A DNA stretch of 64,000 nt from Bradyrhizobium sp. RD5-C2 (GCF_019972155.1 NZ_BOVL01000006.1:57394-121393); one strand, 5' to 3'. Shown: positions 1 through 9,300, counted from the stretch's first letter. A program made the numbers and translations. Notes: a model not told the origin generated them from the sequence alone.

Positions 1-354
1 ACGAATGGCAAGGCGCGCAAGGGATTGTTCTATGCGCGGTCACGCGACGGCGGCAAAACCTTCTCCGATCCGCTTCCGGTCGGTCAGCCGAACCGCAGCC
101 CGTCGCGGCCGCAGATCGTCGCGGGGCCGCAGGGGCTTGCGATGGCCTGGAAGGAGTTCGACGGGCAGAAGACGTCGATCCATCTGATGACATCACACGA
201 CGATGGTGCGACGTGGTCGAAGCCAACTGATATCGCCGACACAGCCGACAGCTCCGACCATCCGCTGCTGGTCTCGGACAGCCGGCAGACCTACCTGTCG
301 TGGATGACCAAGGCCGACGGCTACCACTTTCAAGCGATCGAGGGCGAACCATGA
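1..354 (+). CDS. BNR-repeat (sialidase-like) protein, C-terminal part
   Basis: The reading frame is open from the first base of the window, so only the last 117 residues are present. Two sialidase-type Asp-box motifs are visible: SRDGGKTFS near the start and SHDDGATWSK in the middle. These occur in six-bladed beta-propeller proteins annotated as exo-alpha-sialidases, but the catalytic residues would lie outside the window, so enzymatic activity cannot be judged. Its stop codon overlaps the next start (ATGA), which makes it the upstream member of the copper-related operon that follows. A periplasmic location is likely from that company; the signal peptide is not in view. Confidence 0.75.
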   Translation, partial: TNGKARKGLFYARSRDGGKTFSDPLPVGQPNRSPSRPQIVAGPQGLAMAWKEFDGQKTSIHLMTSHDDGATWSKPTDIADTADSSDHPLLVSDSRQTYLSWMTKADGYHFQAIEGEP

Positions 355-848
355 AACGTTATTTGCTCGCAGCCCTTGTCCTGCTCGCAACCCTGCCGTC
401 CGCACTGGCGGCGGGCGAGGGCGCGCCGAAGCCGTTCGAACGCGGCAGCTGGCAAAAGCTGCTGCATGCGCACGCCGGCCATCCGACCCTGGTGCATTTC
501 TGGGGTGTCACCTGCGGACCATGCAAGGTCGAGCTGCCGCAGCTTGGCCGGTTCATGAAGGATCATCCCGATATCGACGTCGTCACGATCAGCGCGGATT
601 TGGTTCCGAACCTTCCGGAGGCGACGCGATCGATGCTGGATCAGGCCGGGCTCGCTTCAGCCGAGAACTGGATTTTCGGCGACGGCTTTGCCGAGCGACT
701 GAGATTTGAGATCGATCCGGCGTGGCAAGGTGATATCCCGCGAACCATGCTGATTGCCCGTGACGGAACGATCACGACGATCGAAGGATCGGCCGAAATC
801 GCCGATCTGAACAAATGGTCCGAGGCCCAGGCCGCAACAATCCGATAG
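351..848 (+). CDS. TlpA-like periplasmic thioredoxin-fold protein
   Basis: This 165-residue protein starts at the ATG overlapping the previous stop. A hydrophobic signal peptide spans about residues 1-21 (LLAALVLLATLPSALAAG). The redox motif Cys-Gly-Pro-Cys lies at residues 55-58 in the context WGVTCGPCK, followed by a thioredoxin-like fold. TlpA/ResA-type proteins reduce disulfides or metal-binding cysteines in the periplasm, often for cytochrome oxidase copper-centre assembly. The next gene is a PCu(A)C copper chaperone, which fits that role. The substrate is inferred, not shown. Confidence 0.85.
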   Translation: MKRYLLAALVLLATLPSALAAGEGAPKPFERGSWQKLLHAHAGHPTLVHFWGVTCGPCKVELPQLGRFMKDHPDIDVVTISADLVPNLPEATRSMLDQAGLASAENWIFGDGFAERLRFEIDPAWQGDIPRTMLIARDGTITTIEGSAEIADLNKWSEAQAATIR

Positions 849-882
849 CACAGCTACTTCAATCTGAAAGGAAGCCGCCACC

Positions 883-1410
883 ATGAAATCGTTCTCTCGC
901 ATCCTCACCCTCGCGACGCTGACTGCCGCGCTCGTGTCGACGTCCGTACGCGCCGAGGACGTCAAGGCCGGCGACCTCGTGATCACGCAGGCGTGGACGC
1001 GTGCCACGCCGAACGGCGCCAAGATCGGCGGCGGCTATTTAACGATCGAGAACAAGGGGACGACGCCCGACCGGCTTGTTTCAGGCTCCGGCGACGTCGC
1101 AGGCAAGATCGAAGTCCACGAGATGTCGATGGACAACGGCGTCATGAAGATGCGTGCGCTCGACAAGGGACTGACCATCGAGCCGGGCAAGACCGTGAAG
1201 CTCGCACCGGGCGGCTATCACCTCATGATGTTCGACCTCAAGAACCCGCTGAAGCAGGGCGACAAGGTGCCGGTCACGCTCGAATTCGAGAAGGCCGGCA
1301 AGGTCTCGGTCTCGCTGGATGTCCAAGCCGTCGGGGCGCAAGCGCCCGGTGGCAGCGATCATTCCGGCCATGGCGACCATTCCGGTCACATGGACATGAA
1401 GAAGATGTGA
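883..1410 (+). CDS. PCu(A)C family periplasmic copper chaperone
   Basis: This 175-residue protein has a signal peptide (about residues 1-24, ending VRA) and a PCu(A)C domain. Candidate Cu(I) ligands are H79 with M81 in KIEVHEMSM, M90, and H113/M115 in GGYHLMMF. The tail after residue 150 is rich in His and Met (DHSGHGDHSGHMDMKKM) and may bind further copper. PCu(A)C proteins deliver Cu(I) to the CuA or CuB sites of cytochrome oxidases. It sits between the thioredoxin-like gene and a YcnI gene, with a Shine-Dalgarno-like GGAAG upstream. Confidence 0.92.
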   Translation: MKSFSRILTLATLTAALVSTSVRAEDVKAGDLVITQAWTRATPNGAKIGGGYLTIENKGTTPDRLVSGSGDVAGKIEVHEMSMDNGVMKMRALDKGLTIEPGKTVKLAPGGYHLMMFDLKNPLKQGDKVPVTLEFEKAGKVSVSLDVQAVGAQAPGGSDHSGHGDHSGHMDMKKM

Positions 1411-1417
1411 GGAAGCC

Positions 1418-1945
1418 ATGCGATCACACACGCTCCTCATTGCCACGGCGGCGCTGCTCGTAGCGCAGCCTGCGGTCGCCCATATCACGCTTGAGGGAAA
1501 ACAGGCGGCGGTCGGCTCGTACTACAAGGCGGTCTTTGCCGTGCCGCATGGCTGCGCGGGATCGGCGACGATCAAGATCCGCGTGCAGATTCCGGAAGGC
1601 GTGATCGGGGTGAAGCCGATGCCGAAGCCCGGCTGGACCCTCGATACGGTCACCGGAAAATATGCTGCCCAGTACGACTTTCATGGCGCCAAGCTCGCCG
1701 AGGGCGTGAAGGAAGTCGCCTGGAGCGGTGGCAAGCTCTCCGACCAGAACTACGACGAGTTTGTGATGCAGACGTTTCTCACCGACACGCTGAAGCCGAA
1801 CACCACGTTGTATTTTCCCGTCGTGCAGGAATGCGAACAGGGCGTCAGCCGCTGGATCGACATCCCGGCCGAAGGGCAGGGCGGCGGGCACGACCATGGC
1901 AGCAAGACGCCGGCGCCCGGCCTCAAGCTGCTGCCGAAGTCGTAA
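1418..1945 (+). CDS. YcnI-family (DUF1775) copper-associated protein
   Basis: This 175-residue exported protein has a signal peptide ending PAVA, so the mature protein would begin with His22 (HITLEGKQAA). In the YcnI family the N-terminal histidine of the mature chain is part of a copper-binding site. The body matches DUF1775: an AVPHGCAGSAT segment early and VMQTFLTDTLKPNTTLYFP later. The C-terminus carries a GGGHDHGSK stretch. The gene follows the PCu(A)C gene by 7 bases, preceded by GAGGAAG, and sits 3 bases before the CopCD gene. Confidence 0.88.
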   Translation: MRSHTLLIATAALLVAQPAVAHITLEGKQAAVGSYYKAVFAVPHGCAGSATIKIRVQIPEGVIGVKPMPKPGWTLDTVTGKYAAQYDFHGAKLAEGVKEVAWSGGKLSDQNYDEFVMQTFLTDTLKPNTTLYFPVVQECEQGVSRWIDIPAEGQGGGHDHGSKTPAPGLKLLPKS

Positions 1946-1948
1946 GCC

Positions 1949-3526
1949 GTGCGGGCGGTCGCAAGTCTTGTCGTTGCAAGTCTTGCCGCGTTGTTCGTGA
2001 CGCTGTGTCTTGCGACCTCTGCCGATGCGCATGCCGTCCTGATCGCCGCTGAGCCGGCGGACGGCAGCGTGGTGACGGAGGCACCGAAGATGGTAGTGCT
2101 CCGCTTCAACGAAGCGGTGGCGCCGACCGCGGTCAGCCTGCTCGACGCTGCGGGCAAGCCGCGCGACGTCACGATCCGCGCTGTCGATCAATCTGTCATG
2201 GTGACCCTGCCGGCCGACTTGCCCCAGGGCACGCAGGTGGTCAGCTATCGCGTGGTGTCGCAGGACGGCCATCCGGTTGCGGGCTCGCTGTTGTTCTCGA
2301 TCGGCGTCGTCACCGGCTCGGCGGCGCCAACTGGCGACGGCGTGCTGCATGCGCTGATCTGGCTGGCACGGCTCGGGCTCTATCTCGGACTGTTTGCCGG
2401 CGTCGGTGGTGTGTTCTTTGCCGCCTGGATCGGGCAGGGACCGGCGGGTGGACGGCTGATCATGTGGTCGCTGGCGCTCGGCCTCATTGGCACGATCGCC
2501 TCGCTTGGCTTGCAGGGTGTCGACCTGCTGAACCTGCCGATCACAGGCATCCTGACATGGGCGGCATGGGCCAGTGCCGCCGGCACCAGTCTGTTTCCCG
2601 CGTTGCTGCTCGCGATTGCCGCGATGTTGATCGCGGCGGTCGCCTGGCGCAGCCCGTCGTTCGGCGCGGCCTGGACCCGCACCGCGGTCGCAATGATCTG
2701 CGTCGGGCTGTCGCTTTCGGTCAGCGGCCATGCCGCCAACGCTTCTCCGCAATGGCTGACGCGGACCGCGCTGTTCATCCATGGCGTTGGCCTCGCCTTC
2801 TGGATGGGGGCGCTCGGGCCGCTCGCCGTGCTGGCCTGGCAGCGCAAGGATTCGCTGCTGCGGGTGCTCCGGCGCTTTTCGACGCTCGCGATGCCGGTTG
2901 TTGCGTTGATCGCTCTGTCGGGCCTCGCACTTGCCGTCGTTCAGCTCGAAAGCCTTGGCGCACTGATCGACACCGGATACGGCAACATCCTCCTCGCGAA
3001 ACTTGTGCTGGTGTCGCTGTTGCTCACGCTCGCTGCGCTGAACCGGCTGGTGTTCACGCCGGCCATCGCGCGCGAATTTCACCGCACGCGGCCGCTGCAG
3101 CGCTCGATCGCGCTCGAGTTCGTACTGATGATCGCGATCCTCGGCCTCGTCGCGCTGTGGCGCTTCACGCCGCCGCCGCGCGTGCTGGCGATGTCGGACG
3201 ACGTCCCGCTCGCGGTCCATATCCACACCGATGCCGCGATGTTCCAGGTGCTGATCGCGCCGGGCAAGGTCGGGCAGAACGATTTCGTGCTGCAGCTGAT
3301 GAACGGCGATGCCAGCCCGTTCGCGGCCAAGGAGGCGACGCTGACGCTGAGCCTGCCGGATCGCGGCATCGAGCCGTTGGAACGCAGCGCAGCGCTCGGT
3401 CCCGACGGCTATTGGCACGTCAAGAAGGTGCCGTTGCCGGTCCCGGGCCGCTGGCACATGCAGATCGACGCCCTGGTGACCGATTTCAGGAAAGTGACGC
3501 TGGAAGACGATTTCGAGGTCAGGTAA
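1949..3526 (+). CDS. CopC-CopD fusion, copper binding and import protein
   Basis: This 525-residue protein starts at GTG, 3 bases after the YcnI stop. Residues 1-27 are a signal peptide ending SADA, which leaves His28 (HAVLIAAEPADGS) at the mature N-terminus, the usual CopC copper-site histidine. The CopC beta-sandwich runs to about residue 120. About eight hydrophobic segments of CopD type follow, to about residue 410, and then a periplasmic YtkA-like beta domain. CopCD fusions are thought to bring copper through the inner membrane. With PCu(A)C and YcnI the likely purpose is copper supply to cuproenzymes rather than resistance. Confidence 0.88.
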   Translation: MRAVASLVVASLAALFVTLCLATSADAHAVLIAAEPADGSVVTEAPKMVVLRFNEAVAPTAVSLLDAAGKPRDVTIRAVDQSVMVTLPADLPQGTQVVSYRVVSQDGHPVAGSLLFSIGVVTGSAAPTGDGVLHALIWLARLGLYLGLFAGVGGVFFAAWIGQGPAGGRLIMWSLALGLIGTIASLGLQGVDLLNLPITGILTWAAWASAAGTSLFPALLLAIAAMLIAAVAWRSPSFGAAWTRTAVAMICVGLSLSVSGHAANASPQWLTRTALFIHGVGLAFWMGALGPLAVLAWQRKDSLLRVLRRFSTLAMPVVALIALSGLALAVVQLESLGALIDTGYGNILLAKLVLVSLLLTLAALNRLVFTPAIAREFHRTRPLQRSIALEFVLMIAILGLVALWRFTPPPRVLAMSDDVPLAVHIHTDAAMFQVLIAPGKVGQNDFVLQLMNGDASPFAAKEATLTLSLPDRGIEPLERSAALGPDGYWHVKKVPLPVPGRWHMQIDALVTDFRKVTLEDDFEVR

Positions 3527-3690
3527 ACGCACGACCAGCGCGCCGGGCACGTCGTTGGGACGCAAATCGCCGAAATGGCGGAAAATCGCCTGATTTGAAG
3601 GGCTTTTGTCATTTGGCGGCCTTGTGTTTTCACAGCCGATCCGGTTTCACTGCTGCGCTTCCCACGCTTTCCTGATTCCCGAGTAACGCC

Positions 3691-5010
3691 ATGCGATTGT
3701 CGCGGTTTTTCCTGCCCATCCTGAAAGAAAACCCGAAAGAGGCGGAGATCGTCTCGCATCGGCTGATGCTGCGCGCGGGCATGATGCGGCAGGAGGCCGC
3801 CGGCATCTATGCCTGGCTGCCGCTCGGCTTCCGGGTGCTGAAGAAGATCGAGCAGATCGTTCGCGAGGAGCAGAACCGCGCCGGCGCACTCGAGCTCCTG
3901 ATGCCGACGCTGCAGCTTGCCGATCTCTGGCGTGAAAGCGGCCGCTACGACGCCTATGGTCCGGAGATGCTGCGCATCCTCGATCGTCACAAGCGCGAGC
4001 TGCTGTACGGACCGACCAACGAGGAAATGATCACCGAGATCTTCCGCTCCTACGTCAAGTCCTACAAGAACCTGCCGCTCAACCTCTACCACATCCAGTG
4101 GAAGTTCCGTGACGAGCAGCGTCCACGCTTCGGCGTGATGCGTGGCCGCGAATTCCTGATGAAGGACGCCTATTCGTTCGACCTCGACGAGGCCGGTGCA
4201 CGGCGCTCCTACAACAAGATGTTCGTGGCCTATTTGCGCACCTTCGCACGGATGGGCCTGAAGGCAATCCCGATGCGGGCCGAGACCGGTCCGATCGGCG
4301 GCGATCTGAGCCACGAATTCATCGTGCTGGCGGAAACCGGCGAGTCCGGCGTCTTCATCAATCGCGATGTGCTGGACCTGCCGGTGCCGGGCGAGGACGT
4401 CGATTATGACGGCGATCTCACGCCGATCATCAAGCAGTGGACCTCGGTCTATGCTGCGACGGAGGACGTTCACGAGGCTGCGCGCTTCGAGCAGGAAGTG
4501 CCTGAAGCAAAGCGGCTCAACACCCGCGGCATCGAGGTCGGCCAGATCTTCTATTTCGGCACCAAATATTCCGACACCATGAAGGCGATGGTGGCGGGCC
4601 CCGATGGCGTCGACGTGCCGATCCATGGCGGCTCTTACGGCGTCGGCGTGTCGCGCCTGGTCGGTGCCATCATCGAGGCCTGTCACGATGACGCCGGCAT
4701 CAAATGGCCCGAAGCGGTCGCGCCGTTCCGCGCTGCGATCCTCAACCTCAAGCAGGGCGATGCCGCGGTCGACGGCGCCTGCGAGCAGCTCTATCGCGAG
4801 CTCTCGGCGAGGGGTGTCGACGTGCTCTACGACGACACCGATCAGCGCGCCGGCGCCAAGTTCGCCGCCGCCGATCTGATCGGTATCCCCTGGCAGATTC
4901 TCGTCGGACCCAAGGGGCTCGCGGAAGGCAAGGTCGAAGTGAAGCGCCGCAGCGACGGTTCACGCGAGAACATGAGCCCCGCGGACGTGGTCGCGAAGCT
5001 CGCGGGTTAA
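3691..5010 (+). CDS. proS: Prolyl-tRNA synthetase, short alphaproteobacterial type
   Basis: The 439-residue class II synthetase attaches proline to tRNA(Pro). It starts [19 protein letters not shown] and shows [23 protein letters not shown], then motif 2 in [28 protein letters not shown], motif 3 around [11 protein letters not shown], and a C-terminal anticodon-binding domain. It is far shorter than the about 570-residue E. coli enzyme because the editing insertion between motifs 2 and 3 is absent, as is normal in this class. It has its own 164-base upstream gap after copCD and precedes lolCD. Confidence 0.96.
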   Translation: MRLSRFFLPILKENPKEAEIVSHRLMLRAGMMRQEAAGIYAWLPLGFRVLKKIEQIVREEQNRAGALELLMPTLQLADLWRESGRYDAYGPEMLRILDRHKRELLYGPTNEEMITEIFRSYVKSYKNLPLNLYHIQWKFRDEQRPRFGVMRGREFLMKDAYSFDLDEAGARRSYNKMFVAYLRTFARMGLKAIPMRAETGPIGGDLSHEFIVLAETGESGVFINRDVLDLPVPGEDVDYDGDLTPIIKQWTSVYAATEDVHEAARFEQEVPEAKRLNTRGIEVGQIFYFGTKYSDTMKAMVAGPDGVDVPIHGGSYGVGVSRLVGAIIEACHDDAGIKWPEAVAPFRAAILNLKQGDAAVDGACEQLYRELSARGVDVLYDDTDQRAGAKFAAADLIGIPWQILVGPKGLAEGKVEVKRRSDGSRENMSPADVVAKLAG

Positions 5011-5082
5011 AGTTTATTCACGCCGTATCTATCGGCGGGGTAATCCGGCCACATTTGACCCGAATCATGGGATTATCGAGAG

Positions 5083-6363
5083 ATGGATGAGACCATGAGC
5101 GAGCCAGTCCGTACCCCGCCGTTTGCGCCATTCGAATGGCTGCTGTCCGGACGCTATCTGCGCGCGCGCCGCAAGGAAGGGTTCATCTCGGTCATCGCCG
5201 GCTTTTCGTTCCTCGGCATCATGCTCGGCGTTGCGACGCTGATCGTGGTGATGGCCGTCATGAACGGCTTCCGCAAGGAACTGCTCGACAAGATCCTCGG
5301 CCTCAACGGCCACCTTCTGGTGCAGCCGCTGGAATCGCCGCTGACCGACTGGAAGGACGTCGCCGATCGCATCAGCCAGGTACAGGGCATCCGTCTCGCC
5401 GCGCCCGTCGTGGACGGACAGGGGCTCGGATCATCGCCGTTCAACGCGGCCGGCGTCTTCATCCGCGGTATTCGCGCCGACGATCTCAACAACCTCACCT
5501 CGATCGCCAAGAACATCAAGCAGGGCACGCTCGAGGGTTTTGACGAGGGGCAGGGGGTTGCGATCGGCCGCCGGCTTGCCGACCAGCTCTCGCTGCATGC
5601 CGGCGACATGATCACGCTGGTCTCGCCGAAGGGCGCGGTGACGCCGATGGGCACCACGCCGCGCATCAAGCCCTACAAGATCACGGCGGTGTTTGAGATC
5701 GGCATGTCGGAATACGATTCGACCTTCGTGTTCATGCCGCTGGCCGAGGCGCAGGCCTATTTCAACCGCAACAACGACGTGTCCTCGATAGAGGTGTTCA
5801 CCACCAATCCGGACAAGATCGACACTTACCGCAAGCTGGTGACGGAGGCGGCCGGGCGGCCGGTCTTCCTGGTCGACTGGCGGCAGCGCAATTCGACGTT
5901 CTTCAACGCGCTGCAGGTCGAACGCAACGTGATGTTCCTGATCCTGACCATGATCGTGCTGGTCGCGGCGCTCAACATCGTCTCCGGACTGATCATGCTG
6001 GTGAAGGACAAGGGCCAGGACATCGCGATCCTGCGCACCATGGGCGCCTCGCAGGGATCGATCATGCGGATATTCCTGATCACCGGCGCCTCGATCGGCG
6101 TGGTCGGAACGCTGACCGGCTTTGCCGTCGGCATGCTGATCTGCCTGAACATCGAATCGATCAGGCAGTTCCTGTCATGGCTCACCAACACAGAGCTGTT
6201 CTCGCCGGAGCTGTATTTCCTTTCCAAGCTGCCGGCTGAGGTCGATTTCGGCGAGACGCTCGCCGTCGTGATCATGGCGCTGACGCTGTCCTTCCTGGCG
6301 ACGCTCTACCCGTCGTGGCGCGCCGCGCGCCTCGATCCGGTCGAAGCGCTCCGGTACGAATAG
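5083..6363 (+). CDS. lolC: Lipoprotein-releasing ABC transporter, permease subunit
   Basis: This 426-residue inner-membrane protein belongs to the LolC/LolE family. One transmembrane helix lies near residues 40-62 ([20 protein letters not shown]), followed by a large periplasmic domain and three C-terminal helices in an FtsX-type permease domain ending [17 protein letters not shown]. Alphaproteobacteria usually carry one such permease working as a homodimer with LolD to extract lipoproteins from the inner membrane. The LolD ATPase follows 8 bases later. A second ATG at 5095 is an alternative start; neither has a clearly better ribosome site. Confidence 0.94.
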   Translation: MDETMSEPVRTPPFAPFEWLLSGRYLRARRKEGFISVIAGFSFLGIMLGVATLIVVMAVMNGFRKELLDKILGLNGHLLVQPLESPLTDWKDVADRISQVQGIRLAAPVVDGQGLGSSPFNAAGVFIRGIRADDLNNLTSIAKNIKQGTLEGFDEGQGVAIGRRLADQLSLHAGDMITLVSPKGAVTPMGTTPRIKPYKITAVFEIGMSEYDSTFVFMPLAEAQAYFNRNNDVSSIEVFTTNPDKIDTYRKLVTEAAGRPVFLVDWRQRNSTFFNALQVERNVMFLILTMIVLVAALNIVSGLIMLVKDKGQDIAILRTMGASQGSIMRIFLITGASIGVVGTLTGFAVGMLICLNIESIRQFLSWLTNTELFSPELYFLSKLPAEVDFGETLAVVIMALTLSFLATLYPSWRAARLDPVEALRYE

Positions 6364-6371
6364 GGGCGCAC

Positions 6372-7070
6372 ATGGCAGAGGGGGCGGAAGACGTACCGGT
6401 TGTCTATCTTCATGATATCAAGCGGGAATACAGGCAGGGCGAAGCGACGCTGACGATCCTGAACGGCGCCAAGCTCGCGCTGTGGCCCGGTCAATCGGTG
6501 GCGCTGGTGGCGCCGTCGGGATCCGGCAAGTCGACGCTGCTTCACATCGCGGGCCTGCTGGAGAGTCCCGATGAGGGTGAGGTCTATGTCGCGGGCACGC
6601 CGACCTCGCAGATGTCCGACATCGACCGCACGCAGATTCGCCGGTCCGATATCGGCTTCGTCTATCAGTCGCACCGGCTGCTGCCGGAATTCTCGGCGCT
6701 CGAGAACGTCATGCTGCCGCAGATGATTCGTGGCCTCAAACGCTCCGAGACCGTGAAACGCGCGACCGAGATCCTGGCGTATCTCGGGCTTGGCGACCGC
6801 ATCACCCATCGTCCCGCCGAACTCTCAGGTGGCGAACAGCAGCGCGTGGCGATCGCGCGCGCGGTTGCGAACGCACCCCGGGTGCTGTTTGCGGACGAGC
6901 CGACCGGGAATCTGGATCCGGGGACAGCCGATCACGTCTTCAGCGCGCTGATGCAGCTCGTGAAGGCGACCCGCGTCGCGATGCTGATCGCGACCCACAA
7001 CATGGATCTCGCCGCGCGGATGGATCGTCGGGTGTCGCTGTCGAACGGACAGGTCGTCGAACTCGAATAG
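6372..7070 (+). CDS. lolD: Lipoprotein-releasing ABC transporter, ATP-binding subunit
   Basis: The 232-residue ATPase powers the LolC permease encoded just upstream. Walker A is APSGSGKST (residues 47-55), the ABC signature LSGGEQQR (151-158), and Walker [10 protein letters not shown] (171-179), with a distal His in ATHNMD. The start at 6372 is chosen over an in-frame codon at 6315 because the latter would overlap lolC by about 50 bases and adds a non-conserved Arg-rich tail; a GGGGCG stretch precedes 6372. It ends the lolCD pair. Confidence 0.95.
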   Translation: MAEGAEDVPVVYLHDIKREYRQGEATLTILNGAKLALWPGQSVALVAPSGSGKSTLLHIAGLLESPDEGEVYVAGTPTSQMSDIDRTQIRRSDIGFVYQSHRLLPEFSALENVMLPQMIRGLKRSETVKRATEILAYLGLGDRITHRPAELSGGEQQRVAIARAVANAPRVLFADEPTGNLDPGTADHVFSALMQLVKATRVAMLIATHNMDLAARMDRRVSLSNGQVVELE

Positions 7071-7177
7071 CGTTTCGCGCGAAGCGGGTCGCAGTTCGTG
7101 TGAAGAACACACGCTAAGCACAGGAATCTAGGGTTTTTTCCGCCCTGCTTCAGTCGGAATGGAAGGGGCTTGAGCCC

Positions 7178-7459
7178 TCAATAGGCGGGCCGAGGCCGTC
7201 TGCCGGACTGGCTCGGCCGACGATCGATCGGCGGCCCGGCATAATACGGATTGTTGATGCACATCGCGGCGAGGCCGGACGCTGAGGCGCGGCACTGCTC
7301 CAGCGACGTGTAGCCGCAGTCGGTGTCCTCGCCGCCCCACCGGTAGTTCGTCTTGCAGACCGGCGAGGTCGAATCGTATTTCTGGGCATTGGCTGGCGCG
7401 CTTGCGATCGTACCCAGCGCCAAGAGCGCCGGAAACAGTGCCAGAATAAGGTTTTGCAT
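7178..7459 (-). CDS. Small secreted DUF3551 protein
   Basis: This is a 93-residue protein with a signal peptide (MQNLILALFPALLALGTIAS, cleavage near ANA). The mature part has the DUF3551 cysteine pattern: CKTNYRW, DCGYTSLEQCRASASG, MCINNPYY. The start at 7459 is supported by TGGAGC a few bases upstream. The tail is basic and proline-rich. DUF3551 proteins are abundant in Bradyrhizobium, and no function is established to my knowledge. A second member lies 117 bases upstream on the same strand. Confidence 0.85.
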   Translation of the reverse strand: MQNLILALFPALLALGTIASAPANAQKYDSTSPVCKTNYRWGGEDTDCGYTSLEQCRASASGLAAMCINNPYYAGPPIDRRPSQSGRRPRPAY

Positions 7460-7576
7460 CGGAAGCTCCAATCGATCTGGCGCCGGCAACGCGAGCGCTG
7501 AATGTCCATGCAAATAGGCGCCCGCGTGCGGGGGCGATCAACTCACATTCCTGCGGCGACGACGCCGGACCGGGCG

Positions 7577-7873
7577 TCAGTGAATGAAAAGGTCGAAGAA
7601 ATTGCCCTCACGGCGGTCGCGCGGGGAGGCGTGCAGATAGGAGCGCGGGTCGTTGTCGCCGGCATAATAGGGGTTGGCGATGCAGTTCTGTCCGATGCCC
7701 GAGGCGGTCGCGAGGCACGCTTCATAGGACGGATAGGAACAGTTGCTCAGGCCGGGATAGCGGTCGCCCTGGATGCAGAACGGGTAGCGCACGCCGACGG
7801 CATAGGAGGGCGTAGTACCAAGCGTAGCGAGCGCGACCACAGACGCCGTAGCAGCAAGAATCATCGTCCGCAT
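7577..7873 (-). CDS. Small secreted DUF3551 protein, second copy
   Basis: This 98-residue paralog of the neighbouring protein has a signal peptide (MRTMILAATASVVALATLGT, ending SYA) and the DUF3551 pattern: YPFCIQG, LSNCSYPSYEACLATASGIGQNC, IANPYYAG. An ATG at 7879 is also in frame, but AAGGA abuts it directly, whereas it lies six bases before the ATG at 7873, so 7873 is preferred. The two share the core spacing of cysteines and the final N-P-Y-Y but differ in their tails. Function is unknown. Confidence 0.85.
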   Translation of the reverse strand: MRTMILAATASVVALATLGTTPSYAVGVRYPFCIQGDRYPGLSNCSYPSYEACLATASGIGQNCIANPYYAGDNDPRSYLHASPRDRREGNFFDLFIH

Positions 7874-8168
7874 GTGCATTCCTTATCGCTGCGAGGATTC
7901 GATCTCGGCGACGATCCAAATCGGACAAGCCGGTTCCGGTCAACACGATCTTGCGGACAGCTTGCCCACGCAGTTTTGAATTGTGAAAATTGTGCGGCAG
8001 CTATGTGGCAAAAGTTCCAAGAAGTGCTTGTAACGCAGTATTAACTTCAAATTTGAGCGAAGTCGTTTGGGCCTGCCTGTTGCAGCGAAGTTACAGCAAT
8101 TCCGACGGGGGCTGCTATGACGGTGTCTCGCGGCCTTGGGGGCCTGTAGAAAAAGTTGGAACGGGAAA

Positions 8169-8903
8169 ATGAAAAAGATTTTGCTTGTCACCGCCAGCCT
8201 GCTCGCGCTCAGCGCGACCGCTGCCTCTGCGGCTGACCTCGCGGCTCGCCCTTACACGAAGGCTCCGCCGCCCATGGTTGCCGCTGTTTATGATTGGACC
8301 GGCTTCTACATCGGTATCAACGGTGGTTGGGGCCAGAGCCACGACAACCGTTCGGTCGACGGCATCGGCCAGGCTGGCAGCTACGATGCCAACGGCGGCA
8401 CCGTCGGTGGCCAGGTTGGCTACCGCTGGCAGACCGGCGGCTGGGTCTGGGGTCTGGAAGCTCAGGGCAACTGGGCTGACTTCTCCGGCAGCACCGGCAA
8501 CCTGCTCGTCCCGGGCGGCACCGTCCGCTCGAAGACCGATGCGTTCGGCCTGTTCACCGGTCAGATCGGCTACGCCTGGAACAACGTCCTGCTGTACGCC
8601 AAGGGCGGTGCTGCGGTCACCGATCGCAACTACCAGTTCCTGGCTCCCGGCGGCGCGCTGGCTTCCTCGACCGGTTACGACACCCGTTGGAGCCCGACGG
8701 TCGGCGTTGGCCTCGAGTTCGCCTTCTCGCAGGGCTGGTCGCTCGGCATCGAATACAACCACATCTTCGAAGACACGCACGGTGCGACCTTCGTGACCCC
8801 GGCTGGCGTTGCCGTGGCCGGCTTCCACACCGGTGGCGACACCGACATGGTCCTCGGCCGTCTGAACTACAAGTTCGGTGGCCCGATGATCGCGCGTTAC
8901 TGA
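8169..8903 (+). CDS. Outer-membrane beta-barrel protein (surface antigen/porin family)
   Basis: This 244-residue protein has a signal peptide (MKKILLVTASLLALSATAAS, cleavage after ASA) and a DLAARPYTKAPPPM linker typical of Rhizobiales outer-membrane proteins. An eight-stranded barrel follows, of the type YDWTGFYIGINGGWG... ending in alternating strands and a C-terminal aromatic region (LNYKFGGPMIARY). Codon use is strongly biased towards C/G-ending codons, consistent with high expression. A perfect terminator hairpin follows 27 bases after the stop. Its cargo or ligand cannot be read from the sequence. Confidence 0.9.
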   Translation: MKKILLVTASLLALSATAASAADLAARPYTKAPPPMVAAVYDWTGFYIGINGGWGQSHDNRSVDGIGQAGSYDANGGTVGGQVGYRWQTGGWVWGLEAQGNWADFSGSTGNLLVPGGTVRSKTDAFGLFTGQIGYAWNNVLLYAKGGAAVTDRNYQFLAPGGALASSTGYDTRWSPTVGVGLEFAFSQGWSLGIEYNHIFEDTHGATFVTPAGVAVAGFHTGGDTDMVLGRLNYKFGGPMIARY

Positions 8904-8929
8904 TCGCTCGCTTAATCCAAGCGGCATCG

Positions 8930-8959
8930 AAAACCCCGGGCTTCGGCCCGGGGTTTTTT
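8930..8959 (+). terminator. Rho-independent terminator of the porin gene
   Basis: The stem CCCCGGGC / GCCCGGGG has a TTCG tetraloop and is followed by TTTTTT; an A-run precedes the stem. This is a textbook intrinsic terminator placed 27 bases after the porin stop. Confidence 0.93.
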
Positions 8960-9026
8960 GTTGGCCTGGCGGATTACCCATTGTGGCAAGTGGGCGGGGA
9001 CGAAAAATGGGGGCATATTTGTTCCC

Positions 9027-9164
9027 ATGGGACAGTGGCTAAAGGCGGCCTTGGTCATTTTCGGCTTGTGCGCCGGATGGATGGTCATTGGTTACCTGGC
9101 CTTCGATGCTGATGACGATGACGTCGTCCAGACCATCGTGGCGCATAAAAAATCGCACAAATGA
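9027..9164 (+). CDS. Possible 45-residue membrane protein
   Basis: The frame starts ATGGGACAGTGG and encodes one hydrophobic segment (LKAALVIFGLCAGWMVIGYL), then an acidic run FDADDDD and a basic end. No convincing ribosome site is seen. Its last nine codons coincide with the beginning of a decayed gene (see the pseudogene at 9138), so the end of this frame may be borrowed from that relic. It could be a genuine small protein or a chance frame; I do not recognise it. Confidence 0.35.
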   Translation: MGQWLKAALVIFGLCAGWMVIGYLAFDADDDDVVQTIVAHKKSHK

Positions 9165-9300
9165 CCCTAAGCGGCCCAGAGGCCCAACCAGTTCGCCAAG
9201 CGGATCATTGATATCGCTACGGGCGAGGCGCCTGACAGCGATCCTACGCCGGAGGAAGAGGGCAAAGAGCGGGGATGAAGCGCTGGAATGAGCGCGCGCG
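9138..9300 (+). pseudogene. Decayed copy of a short conserved rhizobial protein
   Basis: Read in successive frames this stretch gives AHKKSHK, then NDPKRPRGP after one frame change, then NQFAKRIIDIATGEAPDSDP and TPEEEGKERG after a second, ending at a premature stop. From memory, intact relatives read KNDPKRPRDPNQLAK...IVDIATGE...PTPEEQGK followed by a basic Gly/Lys/Ala tail. The two frame changes and the missing tail mark it as a relic. The family function is unknown to me. Confidence 0.5.

Noticed and set aside
1424..3565. A 713-residue open frame on the minus strand opposite the YcnI/CopCD genes
   Set aside because: It is made of Arg/Gln/His/Asp-rich low-complexity sequence, a shadow of the high-GC coding strand, with no domain or ribosome site.
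7096..7113. GTTC...GAAC near the end of lolD
   Set aside because: The half-sites are inverted, not direct repeats; it is simply a small CGTGTG/CACACG hairpin after lolD.
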